NCBI RefSeq assembly: GCF_004765815.2
Contig: NZ_ML974128.1
Span: 501,077-565,076, forward strand
Length of the DNA: 64,000 bases
Direction: 5' to 3'
Source: Halorussus salinus
GTDB lineage: Archaea; Halobacteriota; Halobacteria; Halobacteriales; Haladaptataceae
Shown: piece by piece, positions 33,884-42,470 of the stretch
How the letters are laid out: the number at the start of each line of letters is the position of its first letter
How positions within the stretch are numbered: the stretch's first letter is position 1
Made by a program: the position numbers and the translations under genes
Notes under the pieces: generated by a model
Databases searched by the model: none
What the model saw: the letters and a program-made list of their open reading frames with translations, nothing else
What the model was told of the DNA's origin: nothing

Positions 33884-34019
33884 ACGTGGTACGAAGAAAG
33901 GTACCGGGGTAAGAGCTTCGAGAGGCTGTCCGAATCCCCCGGCTCTCGACGGCTACAAATCGGCCCGCCCGCCGACTCGCTGGCAACCGAGGAACCGGAA
34001 AATCGAGGAGACAACACAA

Positions 34020-34030
34020 GCTAAATACCC
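34020..34030 (+). promoter_or_regulatory. TATA-type promoter of the Grx-TrxR gene
   Basis: GCTAAATACCC about 22-32 nt before the ATG at 34052; leaderless transcription is likely. Confidence 0.55.
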
Positions 34031-34051
34031 TCCCGGTAGCAATATTGCACT

Positions 34052-35368
34052 ATGAGCGAACACCCGCACGTCGAGATTTATACGAAGGAAGACTGTCCGT
34101 ACTGCGAGAAAGCGAAGGACCTCTTCGACGGGAAGGGCGTCGAGTACGAGACGTACAACGTGACCGGCGACGACGAACTGTTCGACGAGATGGTCGAGCG
34201 CGCGAACGGTCGCCAGACCGCTCCTGAGGTATTCATCGACGACGAGTTAATCGGCGGCTGGGACGACACCCAAGCCTTGGACGAGTCGGGCGAGTTGGAC
34301 GAGAAGTTGGGCATCGCCACGGCCGACGGCGGGACCGAACATCACAAGCTCGTCATCTCCGGGAGCGGTATCGCGGGCCTGACCGCGGCCATCTACGCCG
34401 CGCGGTCGAACAACGACCCCCTCGTGTTGGAGGGCGACGAACCCGGCGGTCAGTTGACGCTGACGACCGACGTGGAGAACTACCCCGGCTTCCCCGAGGG
34501 CATCAGCGGCCCGGACCTCATCAACAACATGAAAGAGCAGGCCGAGCGGTTCGGCGCGGAGGTCAAGAACGGCGTCATCGAGGAGGTAGACGATTCGTCG
34601 CGTCCGTACCGCGTCGAACTCTCGAACGGCGACGTGTACACCGCCGACGCGTTCATCGCGGCCTCCGGCGCGAGCGCCCGGACGCTGGGCATCCCCGGCG
34701 AGGACGACCTGATGGGCTACGGCGTCTCGACCTGCGCGACCTGCGACGGAGCCTTCTTCCGCGACGAGGAGATGATAGTCGTGGGCGGCGGCGACGCGGC
34801 GATGGAGGAGGCCAACTTCCTCACGAAGTTCGCCTCGAAGGTGTATCTGGTCCACCGGCGCGAGGAGTTCCGCGCCGAGGACTACTGGATAGACCGGACC
34901 CACGAGAAGGTCGAGGAGGGCGACATCGAGATAATCCAGAACGCGGAAGTCCGGGAGATTCACGGCTCGGTCGAGGAGGGCGTCGATTACGTCGAGTTGG
35001 TTCGCAACCCCGAGGGCTACCCGACCGACAAACTCGACGACCCCGAGACCGAGGAGTTCGAGATGGACGTGGGCGCGGTCTTCCTCGCTATCGGCCACAC
35101 GCCGAACACCGACTACCTCGAAGACACCGGCGTCGAGATGGACGAGGCTGGGTACATCCAGACCGAGGGCGGCAAGGGCGGCGGCCAGACGAAGACCGGC
35201 GTCCCCGGCATCTTCGGCGCTGGCGACGTGGTGGACTACCACTACCAGCAGGCCGTGACCGCCGCGGGGATGGGCTGTAAGGCGGCGCTCGACGCGGACG
35301 ACTACCTCGAAACCGCCGAACTCGAAGTCGAAGAAGGCGCGACCGAGGCCGCCGCGAGCGACGACTGA
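34052..35368 (+). CDS. trxB: Glutaredoxin-thioredoxin reductase fusion protein
   Basis: 438 residues in two parts. Residues 1-85 are a glutaredoxin fold with CPYC (C15, C18) and the TAPEVFIDDELIGG substrate strand. Residues 97-425 are a low-molecular-weight thioredoxin reductase: FAD motif GSGIAGL (104-110), redox CATC (C228, C231), NADPH motif GGGDAA (245-250) with HRREEFR, and FGAGDV near the C-terminus. The fused glutaredoxin may pass electrons directly to or from the reductase. An acidic Ala/Glu tail ends the protein. The reductase is the safe call; the true partner is unknown. Confidence 0.93.
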   Translation: MSEHPHVEIYTKEDCPYCEKAKDLFDGKGVEYETYNVTGDDELFDEMVERANGRQTAPEVFIDDELIGGWDDTQALDESGELDEKLGIATADGGTEHHKLVISGSGIAGLTAAIYAARSNNDPLVLEGDEPGGQLTLTTDVENYPGFPEGISGPDLINNMKEQAERFGAEVKNGVIEEVDDSSRPYRVELSNGDVYTADAFIAASGASARTLGIPGEDDLMGYGVSTCATCDGAFFRDEEMIVVGGGDAAMEEANFLTKFASKVYLVHRREEFRAEDYWIDRTHEKVEEGDIEIIQNAEVREIHGSVEEGVDYVELVRNPEGYPTDKLDDPETEEFEMDVGAVFLAIGHTPNTDYLEDTGVEMDEAGYIQTEGGKGGGQTKTGVPGIFGAGDVVDYHYQQAVTAAGMGCKAALDADDYLETAELEVEEGATEAAASDD

Positions 35369-35392
35369 GGAGGCTCTTTCTTTCGGTTCGGG

Positions 35393-36862
35393 TCAGTCGT
35401 CCGAGACCGCCGGTTCGCCGTCGTCGGCGTTGGCGGGACCCGGACCCGGCGTGCCCCGCACGTCGCCCTCGCGCCATGTGTCCCGCGAGAACCACAGGTA
35501 CGCGATGGTCGCGCCCAAGACGTTCGAGACGAAGAAGCCGACCCAGATGCCCTCGACGCCGAAGATGGCCTCGGTGGGGACGAACGGAATCGAGAGGCGG
35601 AACTGCGAGGCGACGTAGGAGACCGGGAGTCGAATCCCCGCCAGCGTCGTGATGGCGATGGCGGCCGCGACCATCGTCTTGCCCGCGCCGCGGAACCCGC
35701 CCGTGAACGCTCGCATGATGCCGATGAAGCCGAACGACAGCGACACGTACCGGAGGAAGGTCGCGCCGGAGGCCAGCACCGCGGGGTCGTCGGTGAACAC
35801 CGCGACGATGGGTCTCGGAACGAGGAAGATGAGGACCCCCGCGGCCGCGAGGACGGCGAACAGTCCCTTGGCGGCGAGGTAGTTCGCCTTCGCCGCGCGG
35901 TCGTACTTGCCCGCGCCGATGTTCTGGCCGGTCATCGTCTCGACGCCGCGCGCCACCGCGATGGCCGGGAGGAAGATGACCGAGAAGACGCGCGTCCCGA
36001 TGCCGTAGGCGGCGACGACGGTCGTCGGGAACAGGCCGACGATGAGCAAAAGCGCGTTGATAGAGAGCGCGCGGCCGGTCCCCTCGATACTCGCGGGGAT
36101 GCCGATTTGGAGAATCTTCCGGAGGTACTGGAAGTCGGGTCGCATGTCCCGGAGATTGATCTGGATGCCGCGGTCCCCCGAGAGCATGATGGCGACGCCG
36201 ACGACCATCGCCACGCTCCGGGAGAACACCGTCGCGACCGCCGCGCCCTCGATGCCCATCTCCGGGAACGCTATCGGGCCGAGGCTCCAGCCGTTGATGA
36301 GGAACGGGTCGAGGGCCACGTTGAGGACGACCGTGCCGAACATCACGAACATCGGCGTCAGCGTGTCACCCGCGCCCCGCATCAGCGAGATGAACACGAA
36401 GAACCCGAACATGAACGGGAGTCCGAGCGCGACGACCTGCATGTACGCGGTCGCGCCGGGAAGCACCTCCGGCGAGGCCCCGAGGAAGTCGAGGAACGGC
36501 CGGACGAAGGGGTAGCCGACCGCGCCGAGAATCACCGACGCGATGAACGCGAACGAGACGGTCTGGGACGCGGCGTACTCCGCCTGCTCGGTCTCGTCGG
36601 CCCCGGTGTGCTGGGCGACGAGGACGCTCCCGGCGACCGACAGCCCCATCCCGAGCGAGATGAGCAGAAACACCATCGGAAAGGCGAAGCTGATGGCCGC
36701 CAGCGCCTCGGTCGAGTACTGGCCGAGCCAGAAGGTGTCCGCGAGGTTGTACGCCGTCTGCATCAGGTTCGTGACGACGATGGGGAGCGAGAGGAAGACG
36801 AGGGGCTTGAGGATGCCGCCCTCGGTGAGGTCGAGTTCTTCCTGCCCTTTGAAGAAGCTCAC
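35393..36862 (-). CDS. MATE family efflux transporter
   Basis: 489 residues from GTG 36862, overlapping the TetR-type stop by 4 nt (GTGA). Twelve hydrophobic segments in two MatE halves; N-terminal LVFLSLPIVVTNLMQTAYNLADTFWLG is a typical MATE first helix, with the repeat in the second half at about 240-450. It should export cationic drugs or metabolites using Na+ or H+. The upstream regulator in the same operon points to inducible expression. Confidence 0.93.
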   Translation of the reverse strand: MSFFKGQEELDLTEGGILKPLVFLSLPIVVTNLMQTAYNLADTFWLGQYSTEALAAISFAFPMVFLLISLGMGLSVAGSVLVAQHTGADETEQAEYAASQTVSFAFIASVILGAVGYPFVRPFLDFLGASPEVLPGATAYMQVVALGLPFMFGFFVFISLMRGAGDTLTPMFVMFGTVVLNVALDPFLINGWSLGPIAFPEMGIEGAAVATVFSRSVAMVVGVAIMLSGDRGIQINLRDMRPDFQYLRKILQIGIPASIEGTGRALSINALLLIVGLFPTTVVAAYGIGTRVFSVIFLPAIAVARGVETMTGQNIGAGKYDRAAKANYLAAKGLFAVLAAAGVLIFLVPRPIVAVFTDDPAVLASGATFLRYVSLSFGFIGIMRAFTGGFRGAGKTMVAAAIAITTLAGIRLPVSYVASQFRLSIPFVPTEAIFGVEGIWVGFFVSNVLGATIAYLWFSRDTWREGDVRGTPGPGPANADDGEPAVSDD

Positions 36863-37434
36863 GCGGCCACCTCCGGTCGCCGTCCGAGTCGCCGTTCGAG
36901 GTACTCCTCGACCAGTCGCCGGGTCTCGCTCGGGGACTCACCGAGCGCGACTTCCCGGACGTGCGCGCCGTTTATCGCCGTGACGACGAACCGGGCCACC
37001 TCGTCGGGGTCGGCCTCGTCGAACTGCCCCGACTCGATGCCGTCCCGGACCGCGCCCGCGACGACCTCTCGGAGTCGCTCGTCCATCGCCACGAACCGCT
37101 CGCGGTACGTCTCGTGGTACGGCGACTGCGATTTAAGTTCTATCAACGGGATGGGGGAAGCGTCCTCGGCGGGCGCGAAAATCGCGTCCAGAAACGTGTC
37201 CAGTCGCTCCTCGGGGTCGCTCGCCTCGCACGCGAGTCGTCCCTCGAACTGCTCCAACAGGTGGTCGAGGAAGGCGTTCAGCAACTCCTCTTTCGTGTCG
37301 AAGTGGTAGTGGAAGGTCGCTTTCGACACGGACGACTCGTCGGCGATGCGTTGCATCGTCAGGTCGGCGTACCCGTGTTCCCGGAGGGCTCGGTACGTCG
37401 CCTCCATCATTTGGTCGGCTGTCTCTGCGTCCAT
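36859..37434 (-). CDS. TetR/AcrR family transcriptional regulator
   Basis: 191 residues. The N-terminal TetR helix-turn-helix is clear: MEATYRALREHGYADLTMQ and ADESSVSKATFHYHFDTKEELL. The C-terminal ligand domain has the helices expected (LDTFLDAIFAP...). It overlaps the MATE gene by 4 nt. A perfect palindrome 16 nt upstream of its start is the likely operator, so it should repress its own operon until it binds an effector. Confidence 0.93.
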   Translation of the reverse strand: MDAETADQMMEATYRALREHGYADLTMQRIADESSVSKATFHYHFDTKEELLNAFLDHLLEQFEGRLACEASDPEERLDTFLDAIFAPAEDASPIPLIELKSQSPYHETYRERFVAMDERLREVVAGAVRDGIESGQFDEADPDEVARFVVTAINGAHVREVALGESPSETRRLVEEYLERRLGRRPEVAA

Positions 37435-37449
37435 TTGCTATCGGAACTT

Positions 37450-37463
37450 ACTGACTAGTCAGT
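37450..37463. promoter_or_regulatory. Palindromic operator for the TetR-type regulator
   Basis: ACTGACTAGTCAGT is a perfect 14-bp inverted repeat, centred about 22 nt before the regulator's ATG, where RNA polymerase would bind. Its size fits a TetR dimer site. Confidence 0.6.
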
Positions 37464-37580
37464 CAAAAGGGTTCTGAATCGAAACACCTCCTCGGTCAGT
37501 CCGCGGGCGAAACGACGAGGCCCGCGGCGTCGTGTCTCGATACCCGCACATCTTTACGTTCGCCCGCGGAAGGGGAGGGT

Positions 37581-37880
37581 ATGACAGACCACGAAGTCGA
37601 GACGGTGACGTACACCATCGAATCGCCGGAGGGCGACTCCGAGGAGTTGACGCTCCCGACGGGCGTCGTGGACCTCCTGCGCGAGGACGACTCCGAGACC
37701 GACACCGAGGTCTTGGGCGACCTGACGATGCTGTCGTTCGCACAGCAGGCCCACGCGCTCGTCCACCACGCGCCCGAGGAGCCCGACGACGACGTTCTCG
37801 CCAACGAGGAGAAGACGATGGAACTGTTCGAGGAGCGCTTCGGCCAGACGTTCGGCGAGATGACCGGCCACTCTCACTGA
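37581..37880 (+). CDS. Small conserved acidic protein
   Basis: 99 residues. The first half is strand-rich (VETVTYTIESPEGDSEELTLPTG), the second helical (LSFAQQAHALVHHAPEE). No family function is recognised; it looks like a haloarchaeal short hypothetical. It is divergent from the TetR-MATE operon. Confidence 0.7.
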   Translation: MTDHEVETVTYTIESPEGDSEELTLPTGVVDLLREDDSETDTEVLGDLTMLSFAQQAHALVHHAPEEPDDDVLANEEKTMELFEERFGQTFGEMTGHSH

Positions 37881-38074
37881 GTCGTCGCTCGGACTCCCCT
37901 TTCTTCGAGACAATCGCGTTTAGCGGTTAGCCCGACGCGGACGGTGACTTCTCGTCGTCCGGTCCGGCCACCTCATCGAGGCGGCTCTTGTTTCACCGGG
38001 CATTAAGAAACCGGTTGTATGGCAGGGGACAATCACTCCACCGAGGCCGCCGAATACCCTTTCGGACGACACAA

Positions 38075-38230
38075 ATGGGCGAGGAAGGAACTCGGATTCG
38101 AGTCCACTGTCGGGACTGCCCGTTCGAGAAAGTCGTAGCGAGCGACGACGACGAGAAACCCGCGGAGGTCCTCATCGACCACGGCCAACGAACCGGCCAC
38201 ACGCTCGCTATCGACCGGATGGACGACTGA
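38075..38230 (+). CDS. Very small protein with a CxxC pair
   Basis: 51 residues from the ATG at 38075. VHCRDCPFEKVV carries HCxxC, and a second His-rich segment HGQRTGHTLAI could complete a small zinc site. Upstream residues of the longer frame are not protein-like. Function unknown. Confidence 0.65.
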   Translation: MGEEGTRIRVHCRDCPFEKVVASDDDEKPAEVLIDHGQRTGHTLAIDRMDD

Positions 38231-38256
38231 CTGCGGTTCGCGCGCTCGATTCTCAC

Positions 38257-38919
38257 TCACTCGACGGCGTACCGCAGGAGAACGCCGTCGTCTACGCGCT
38301 CTACGTCTTCCAGTTCCAACTCCGGGAACTCCTCGACGAACCCCTCGCCGTCGGCCAGCGTGGGCGCGTCCCGGCCGCCGATGAGTTTCGACCCGACGTA
38401 CAGCCGGAGTTCGTCGGCGAGGTCGGCCTCGAACAGCGAGAAGAGGAGTTCGCCGCCGCCCTCGACCATCAGTCGCTCGACGCCCTCCCGCTCCAGCGAG
38501 GCGAGCGCGCTCGTCAGGTCCACGCGCTCGTCGCCCGCGGTGACGAGTCGCGCGCCCGCGGCCTCTAGCTCCTCGATTCGCTCGGCGGGCGCGGCCTCCG
38601 AGACGAGGAGGTACGTCGTCGCCTCGTCGTCCAGAATCCGGGCGTCGGTCGGGGTTCGCGCTCGGGAGTCGGCGACGACGCGGGCCGGGTGGGCGCTCGC
38701 GTCGCGCTCTCGCCGGGCGACCTGTCGCTCGGGCTCCTCGACGGTCAGGTGCGGGTCGTCGGCCAGCACGGTTCCGACGCCGACCATCACCGCGTCGCTC
38801 TCCGCCCGGAGGGCGTCCATCCGGTCGAAATCGTCGGGACCGCTGATAGCTATCTGTTCGCGGCGCTTCGACGAGAGTTTCCCGTCGGCGCTCGTCGCGG
38901 CGTTGACGACCACGCGCAT
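38257..38919 (-). CDS. 2,5-diamino-6-ribosylaminopyrimidinone 5'-phosphate reductase
   Basis: 220 residues with the RibD C-terminal (dihydrofolate-reductase-like) fold: VVVNAATSADGKLSSKRREQ at the start, VGVGTVLADDPHLTV for cofactor and substrate binding, VEGGGELLFSLFEADL near the end and KLIGGRDAP. Archaea use this stand-alone NADPH reductase in riboflavin and F420 precursor synthesis before deamination. The gene is monocistronic, facing the 38075 gene. Confidence 0.92.
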   Translation of the reverse strand: MRVVVNAATSADGKLSSKRREQIAISGPDDFDRMDALRAESDAVMVGVGTVLADDPHLTVEEPERQVARRERDASAHPARVVADSRARTPTDARILDDEATTYLLVSEAAPAERIEELEAAGARLVTAGDERVDLTSALASLEREGVERLMVEGGGELLFSLFEADLADELRLYVGSKLIGGRDAPTLADGEGFVEEFPELELEDVERVDDGVLLRYAVE

Positions 38920-38989
38920 ACCCCCGCTAACGCGTCAGTCGGAAAACCGCTTTCGGTCGATTTATGTCTCGGACCGTGTACTTCGAGGT

Positions 38990-40318
38990 GTGCGCCGCTA
39001 TCGTGTCGTCTTCGCCCTCTTGGTCCTCGTCTGTGCCAGCACGCTCGGGTACAGTTACGTCTCGTCGCCCGCCAACGCCGCGGTGACGACCTACGAGCGA
39101 CAGGCCGACCTCCCGGCCGACGAGCGGACCGCGGTGTTCCCCGCCACCGGGAACGTCACCGTCGTCGCCGGACACGGCATGAAAGGCGAGTCCGCCGCGC
39201 TCGTGGCGTTCGGTCCCGAGGGACGAGTCCTCTATCACAACGACACGTTCCACGGCTACTTCGACGTGGACCCCGTGAAGGGGACCGAGACGACCGTCGA
39301 GTACGTCGCCGAGCGCGACTACGACGGCGACGACTGCAACGGCAAGTGTACCGTCTCGGTTGTCGAGCGACTCAACCTCACGACCGGCGAAATCGAGCGC
39401 ATCTACTCGCGGGTCATCCCCGCCGACCGAGGAGCCAACTGGCACGACGTGGACCGACTCGGCGAAAACCGACTGTTGGTGGGTGCCATCAACACCGACG
39501 AGATGTACGTCGTCAACACGACGACCGGGATGACGACGTGGGAGTGGTCCACCAAGCAGGCCTACCCAATCTCGGGCGGCGGTCCCTACCCGGCCGACTG
39601 GGCGCATCTCAACGACGTGGAGCGACTGCCCGACGGCCGGTACATGACCAGCCTCCGGAATCAGGACGCGGTGGTCTTCGTGGACCGCCGGACCGGCGTG
39701 CAGGAGAACTGGACGCTCGGCTCCGACGGTGCCCATCAAATCCTCTACGAACAGCACAACCCCGACTACATCCCCGAGTCCGAAGGCGGTCCGGCGGTCA
39801 TCGTCGCCGACTCGCTCAACGACCGCCTCGTGGAGTACCAGCGCGTGAACGGCTCGTGGGAGCAGTCGTGGGTCTGGTCGGACGACGAGATGAAGTGGCC
39901 CCGCGACGCCGACCGCCTCCCGAACGGCAACACGCTCGTCGCCGACACCAACGCCCACCGCGTGCTGGAGGTTGACGAGACCGGCGCGGTCGTCTGGGAG
40001 GCCCCCTTCTACGCGCCCTACGAACTCGAACGCCTCGGCACCGGCGACGAGAGTGCGGGCGGGCCGAGCGCCGTCGCCGCGGACTTGGACTCGCGTGTTA
40101 CCGACTCGACCGACAGAGACGGCAACACGACTTCCGTCGCGGGGTACACGCCCCGGAAGGTCAGCAACAGCATCTCGTTCGTCCTGCCCGTCTGGATGGG
40201 TCTGAGCGACGCCGGGGCCGCGGTCCTCCTCGTCCTGTCGGCGCTGGCGTGGGCCGGGTTGGAGTACCGGCACTCCTCGGTTTCGCTGTCGTTCCAGTGG
40301 CCGGTTCGTCGGGAGTGA
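38990..40318 (+). CDS. Membrane-anchored arylsulfotransferase-like beta-propeller protein
   Basis: 442 residues from GTG 38990, the first start with a signal-like N-terminus (VVFALLVLVCASTLGYSYVS). The body has repeats of the ASST/Arylsulfotrans type: NWHDVDRLGENRLLVGA, WAHLNDVERLPDGRYMTSLR, WPRDADRLPNGNTLVADT. There are several NxT sites. A second hydrophobic segment at about 405-425 (AAVLLVLSALAWAG) anchors the C-terminus. Whether it transfers sulfate is unproven; other propeller roles are possible. Confidence 0.8.
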   Translation: MRRYRVVFALLVLVCASTLGYSYVSSPANAAVTTYERQADLPADERTAVFPATGNVTVVAGHGMKGESAALVAFGPEGRVLYHNDTFHGYFDVDPVKGTETTVEYVAERDYDGDDCNGKCTVSVVERLNLTTGEIERIYSRVIPADRGANWHDVDRLGENRLLVGAINTDEMYVVNTTTGMTTWEWSTKQAYPISGGGPYPADWAHLNDVERLPDGRYMTSLRNQDAVVFVDRRTGVQENWTLGSDGAHQILYEQHNPDYIPESEGGPAVIVADSLNDRLVEYQRVNGSWEQSWVWSDDEMKWPRDADRLPNGNTLVADTNAHRVLEVDETGAVVWEAPFYAPYELERLGTGDESAGGPSAVAADLDSRVTDSTDRDGNTTSVAGYTPRKVSNSISFVLPVWMGLSDAGAAVLLVLSALAWAGLEYRHSSVSLSFQWPVRRE

Positions 40319-40322
40319 ACGA

Positions 40323-41054
40323 TTACTCCTCGGTCGCGATTCGCGGGAGTTGAAACGCGTAGACGACGAGACCGAGACCGACGAAGAACGCGGCCGTCTG
40401 GAGGTAACTCAGGTACTTCGCCAGCGCGAAGCGCCGCCGCTCGTATCGGACCTGCCGCACCGCGACGTACTCCCCATCGTATCGGACCAGTGCGGGCGTC
40501 GCGAGCCGAATCCGGTCCACCGTCGCCTCCCGAGGAGTCCGCTCGGTGACGGTGAGCGTCTTCGCGGCCGACCCGTTCCGGACGGCGCGTCGGACGAGCG
40601 GCGGTGCCGCCTCGAATTCGGTGCTGAACGCTCGCACCAACACCGTCCGGTTCACTCGCTCCAGACGGAGGACCGCCGACCCGCCGACCGCCTCCGCCCG
40701 CGGTTCGTAGAACTCGCCGTCGAGGTAGACGTACCGGTAGTCCGCGGAGACGGCCACTTCGCCGTCCCCGTCCCGATACAGTCGGGTCTCCTCGACGGTG
40801 AGCGTCCCGTTCGCTCCGACCCGCCGCTCGAACAGACACGACCGTCGGTGTGCGGTCCCGGTGCAGGCGGCGACGGCCGAGTCGCCGGTCGCTATCAGGT
40901 TCGAATCGTCGAGGGCGGACGCGTTGACTCGCTCCGCTCGGAGTTCGAACGTGACCCGGTCGGGTCCGCCGTCGGGGTAGAGGTACATCGGGTTCAACAG
41001 CAGGAGGACGCCGAGTATCGCCAACCCGATTCCGGCGTCGTGTGCAGAGACCAT
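40323..41054 (-). CDS. Membrane protein with extracytoplasmic domain
   Basis: 243 residues from the ATG at 41054. Hydrophobic segments at about 8-22 (IGLAILGVLLLLN) and 217-236 (TAAFFVGLGLVVYAF) bracket a beta-rich, Arg/Glu-rich domain of about 190 residues with one Cys pair (AACTG, RRSCLF). No family recognised. It converges on the ASST-like gene 4 nt away. Confidence 0.68.
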   Translation of the reverse strand: MVSAHDAGIGLAILGVLLLLNPMYLYPDGGPDRVTFELRAERVNASALDDSNLIATGDSAVAACTGTAHRRSCLFERRVGANGTLTVEETRLYRDGDGEVAVSADYRYVYLDGEFYEPRAEAVGGSAVLRLERVNRTVLVRAFSTEFEAAPPLVRRAVRNGSAAKTLTVTERTPREATVDRIRLATPALVRYDGEYVAVRQVRYERRRFALAKYLSYLQTAAFFVGLGLVVYAFQLPRIATEE

Positions 41055-41168
41055 CCGTCCACGCACGCACGACGGACAGATACATGACAATTTCGGCGAG
41101 CGGACCGGTCCGAGAGCCGAGAGGCGTCGGACGCGACCAGCGGAAGCGACGGCCGACCCCCGTGACGA

Positions 41169-41180
41169 ACACTTTTAATC
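41169..41180 (+). promoter_or_regulatory. TATA-type promoter of the rpa1 operon
   Basis: ACACTTTTAATC about 22-33 nt before the ATG at 41202; leaderless transcription is likely. Confidence 0.58.
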
Positions 41181-41201
41181 CGTCCGGGCAAAGTTCCGGT
41201 G

Positions 41202-42470
41202 ATGAGTTTGGACGACCATGCCGAGGACCTCGCCTCCGACCTCGGCGTAGACAAGGAGGAGGTCAAGGCGGACCTCGAAAACTTAGTGGAGTACAGCGTC
41301 CCGGTGGACGAAGCGAAACAGAGTCTCCGGCGGAAGTACGGCGACGGCGGCGGAGGTTCCAGCGAACCCTCACGCGCGGACGTGGCCGACATCTCCACCG
41401 AGGACAGCAACGTCACCGTCACCGCGAAGGTGCTGACGGTCGGCAAACGCTCGATTCGGTATCAGGGCAACGAGCAGACCATCCACGAGGGCGAACTCGC
41501 CGACGAGACCGGGAAAATCTCCTACACCGCGTGGGAGGACTTCGGTCTCTCGGCGGGCGACACGATTACCGCGGGCAACGCTGGCGTCCGCGAGTGGGAG
41601 GGCGACCCCGAACTGAACCTCGGTGAGAGTACGAACGTCGCCTTCGAGGAGGGCATCGACGTGTCCTACCCCGTCGGGGGCGACGCGGACCTCGCGGACC
41701 TCGAACCCGGCGACCGGGGCATCAACCTCGACGTGCAGGTGGTCGAAGTCGAGACCAAGACCATCGACGGCCGCGACGGCGAGACCGAAATCAAGAGCGG
41801 CGTCCTCGCCGACGAGAGCGCCCGCCTCCCGTTCACCGACTGGGAGGCTCGCCCCGAGGTCGCGGAGGGCAAGACGTTGCGACTCGAAGACGTGTACGTC
41901 CGGGAGTTCCGCGGGGTGCCCTCGGTCAACCTCTCGGAGTTCACCGAAGTCGCGCCCCTCGACCGCGAGTTGGCCATCAGCGACACCGGCACGCGGATGA
42001 CCGTCCGGGACGCCGTCGAGACCGGCGGTGCCTACGACGTGGAGGTCGTCGGGAGCATCGTGGCGGTCCGGGACGGGTCGGGCCTCATCGAGCGGTGTCC
42101 CGAGTGCGGTCGGGTCATCCAGAACGGCCAGTGTCGGAGCCACGGCGACGTGGACGGGCAGGACGACCTGCGCGTGAAGGCCATCGTGGACGACGGGACC
42201 GGAACGGTCACGGCGGTCCTCGACGCCGAGCGCACCGAGGAGGTCTACGGCGGCGACGTGGACGACGCCAAGGCCCAAGCCCGCGACGCGATGGACAAGG
42301 AAGTCGTCGCCGACAGCATCCGCGAGCGCGTCGTCGGCCACGAGTACCGCGTCCGGGGGAACCTCTCGGTGGACGACTACGGCGCGAACCTCGAAGTCAC
42401 CGAGTTCGCCCGCTCTGAGGACTCGCCCGCCGACCGCGCGGACGCCCTGCTGGCGGAGGTGGCAGAATGA
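41202..42470 (+). CDS. rpa1: Replication protein A, single-stranded DNA-binding (Rpa1-type)
   Basis: 422 residues. An N-terminal helical region is followed by OB folds at about 65-160, 175-270 and 285-390; each has the YTAWEDFG / FTDWEARP type strand that recurs in haloarchaeal RPA. A zinc-binding CPECGRVIQNGQCRSH sits in the last OB fold. It coats single-stranded DNA in replication and repair. The order rpa1, RPA-associated protein, phosphoesterase is the one described for the rpa1 operon of Haloferax volcanii, which supports this assignment over rpa3. Confidence 0.92.
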   Translation: MSLDDHAEDLASDLGVDKEEVKADLENLVEYSVPVDEAKQSLRRKYGDGGGGSSEPSRADVADISTEDSNVTVTAKVLTVGKRSIRYQGNEQTIHEGELADETGKISYTAWEDFGLSAGDTITAGNAGVREWEGDPELNLGESTNVAFEEGIDVSYPVGGDADLADLEPGDRGINLDVQVVEVETKTIDGRDGETEIKSGVLADESARLPFTDWEARPEVAEGKTLRLEDVYVREFRGVPSVNLSEFTEVAPLDRELAISDTGTRMTVRDAVETGGAYDVEVVGSIVAVRDGSGLIERCPECGRVIQNGQCRSHGDVDGQDDLRVKAIVDDGTGTVTAVLDAERTEEVYGGDVDDAKAQARDAMDKEVVADSIRERVVGHEYRVRGNLSVDDYGANLEVTEFARSEDSPADRADALLAEVAE

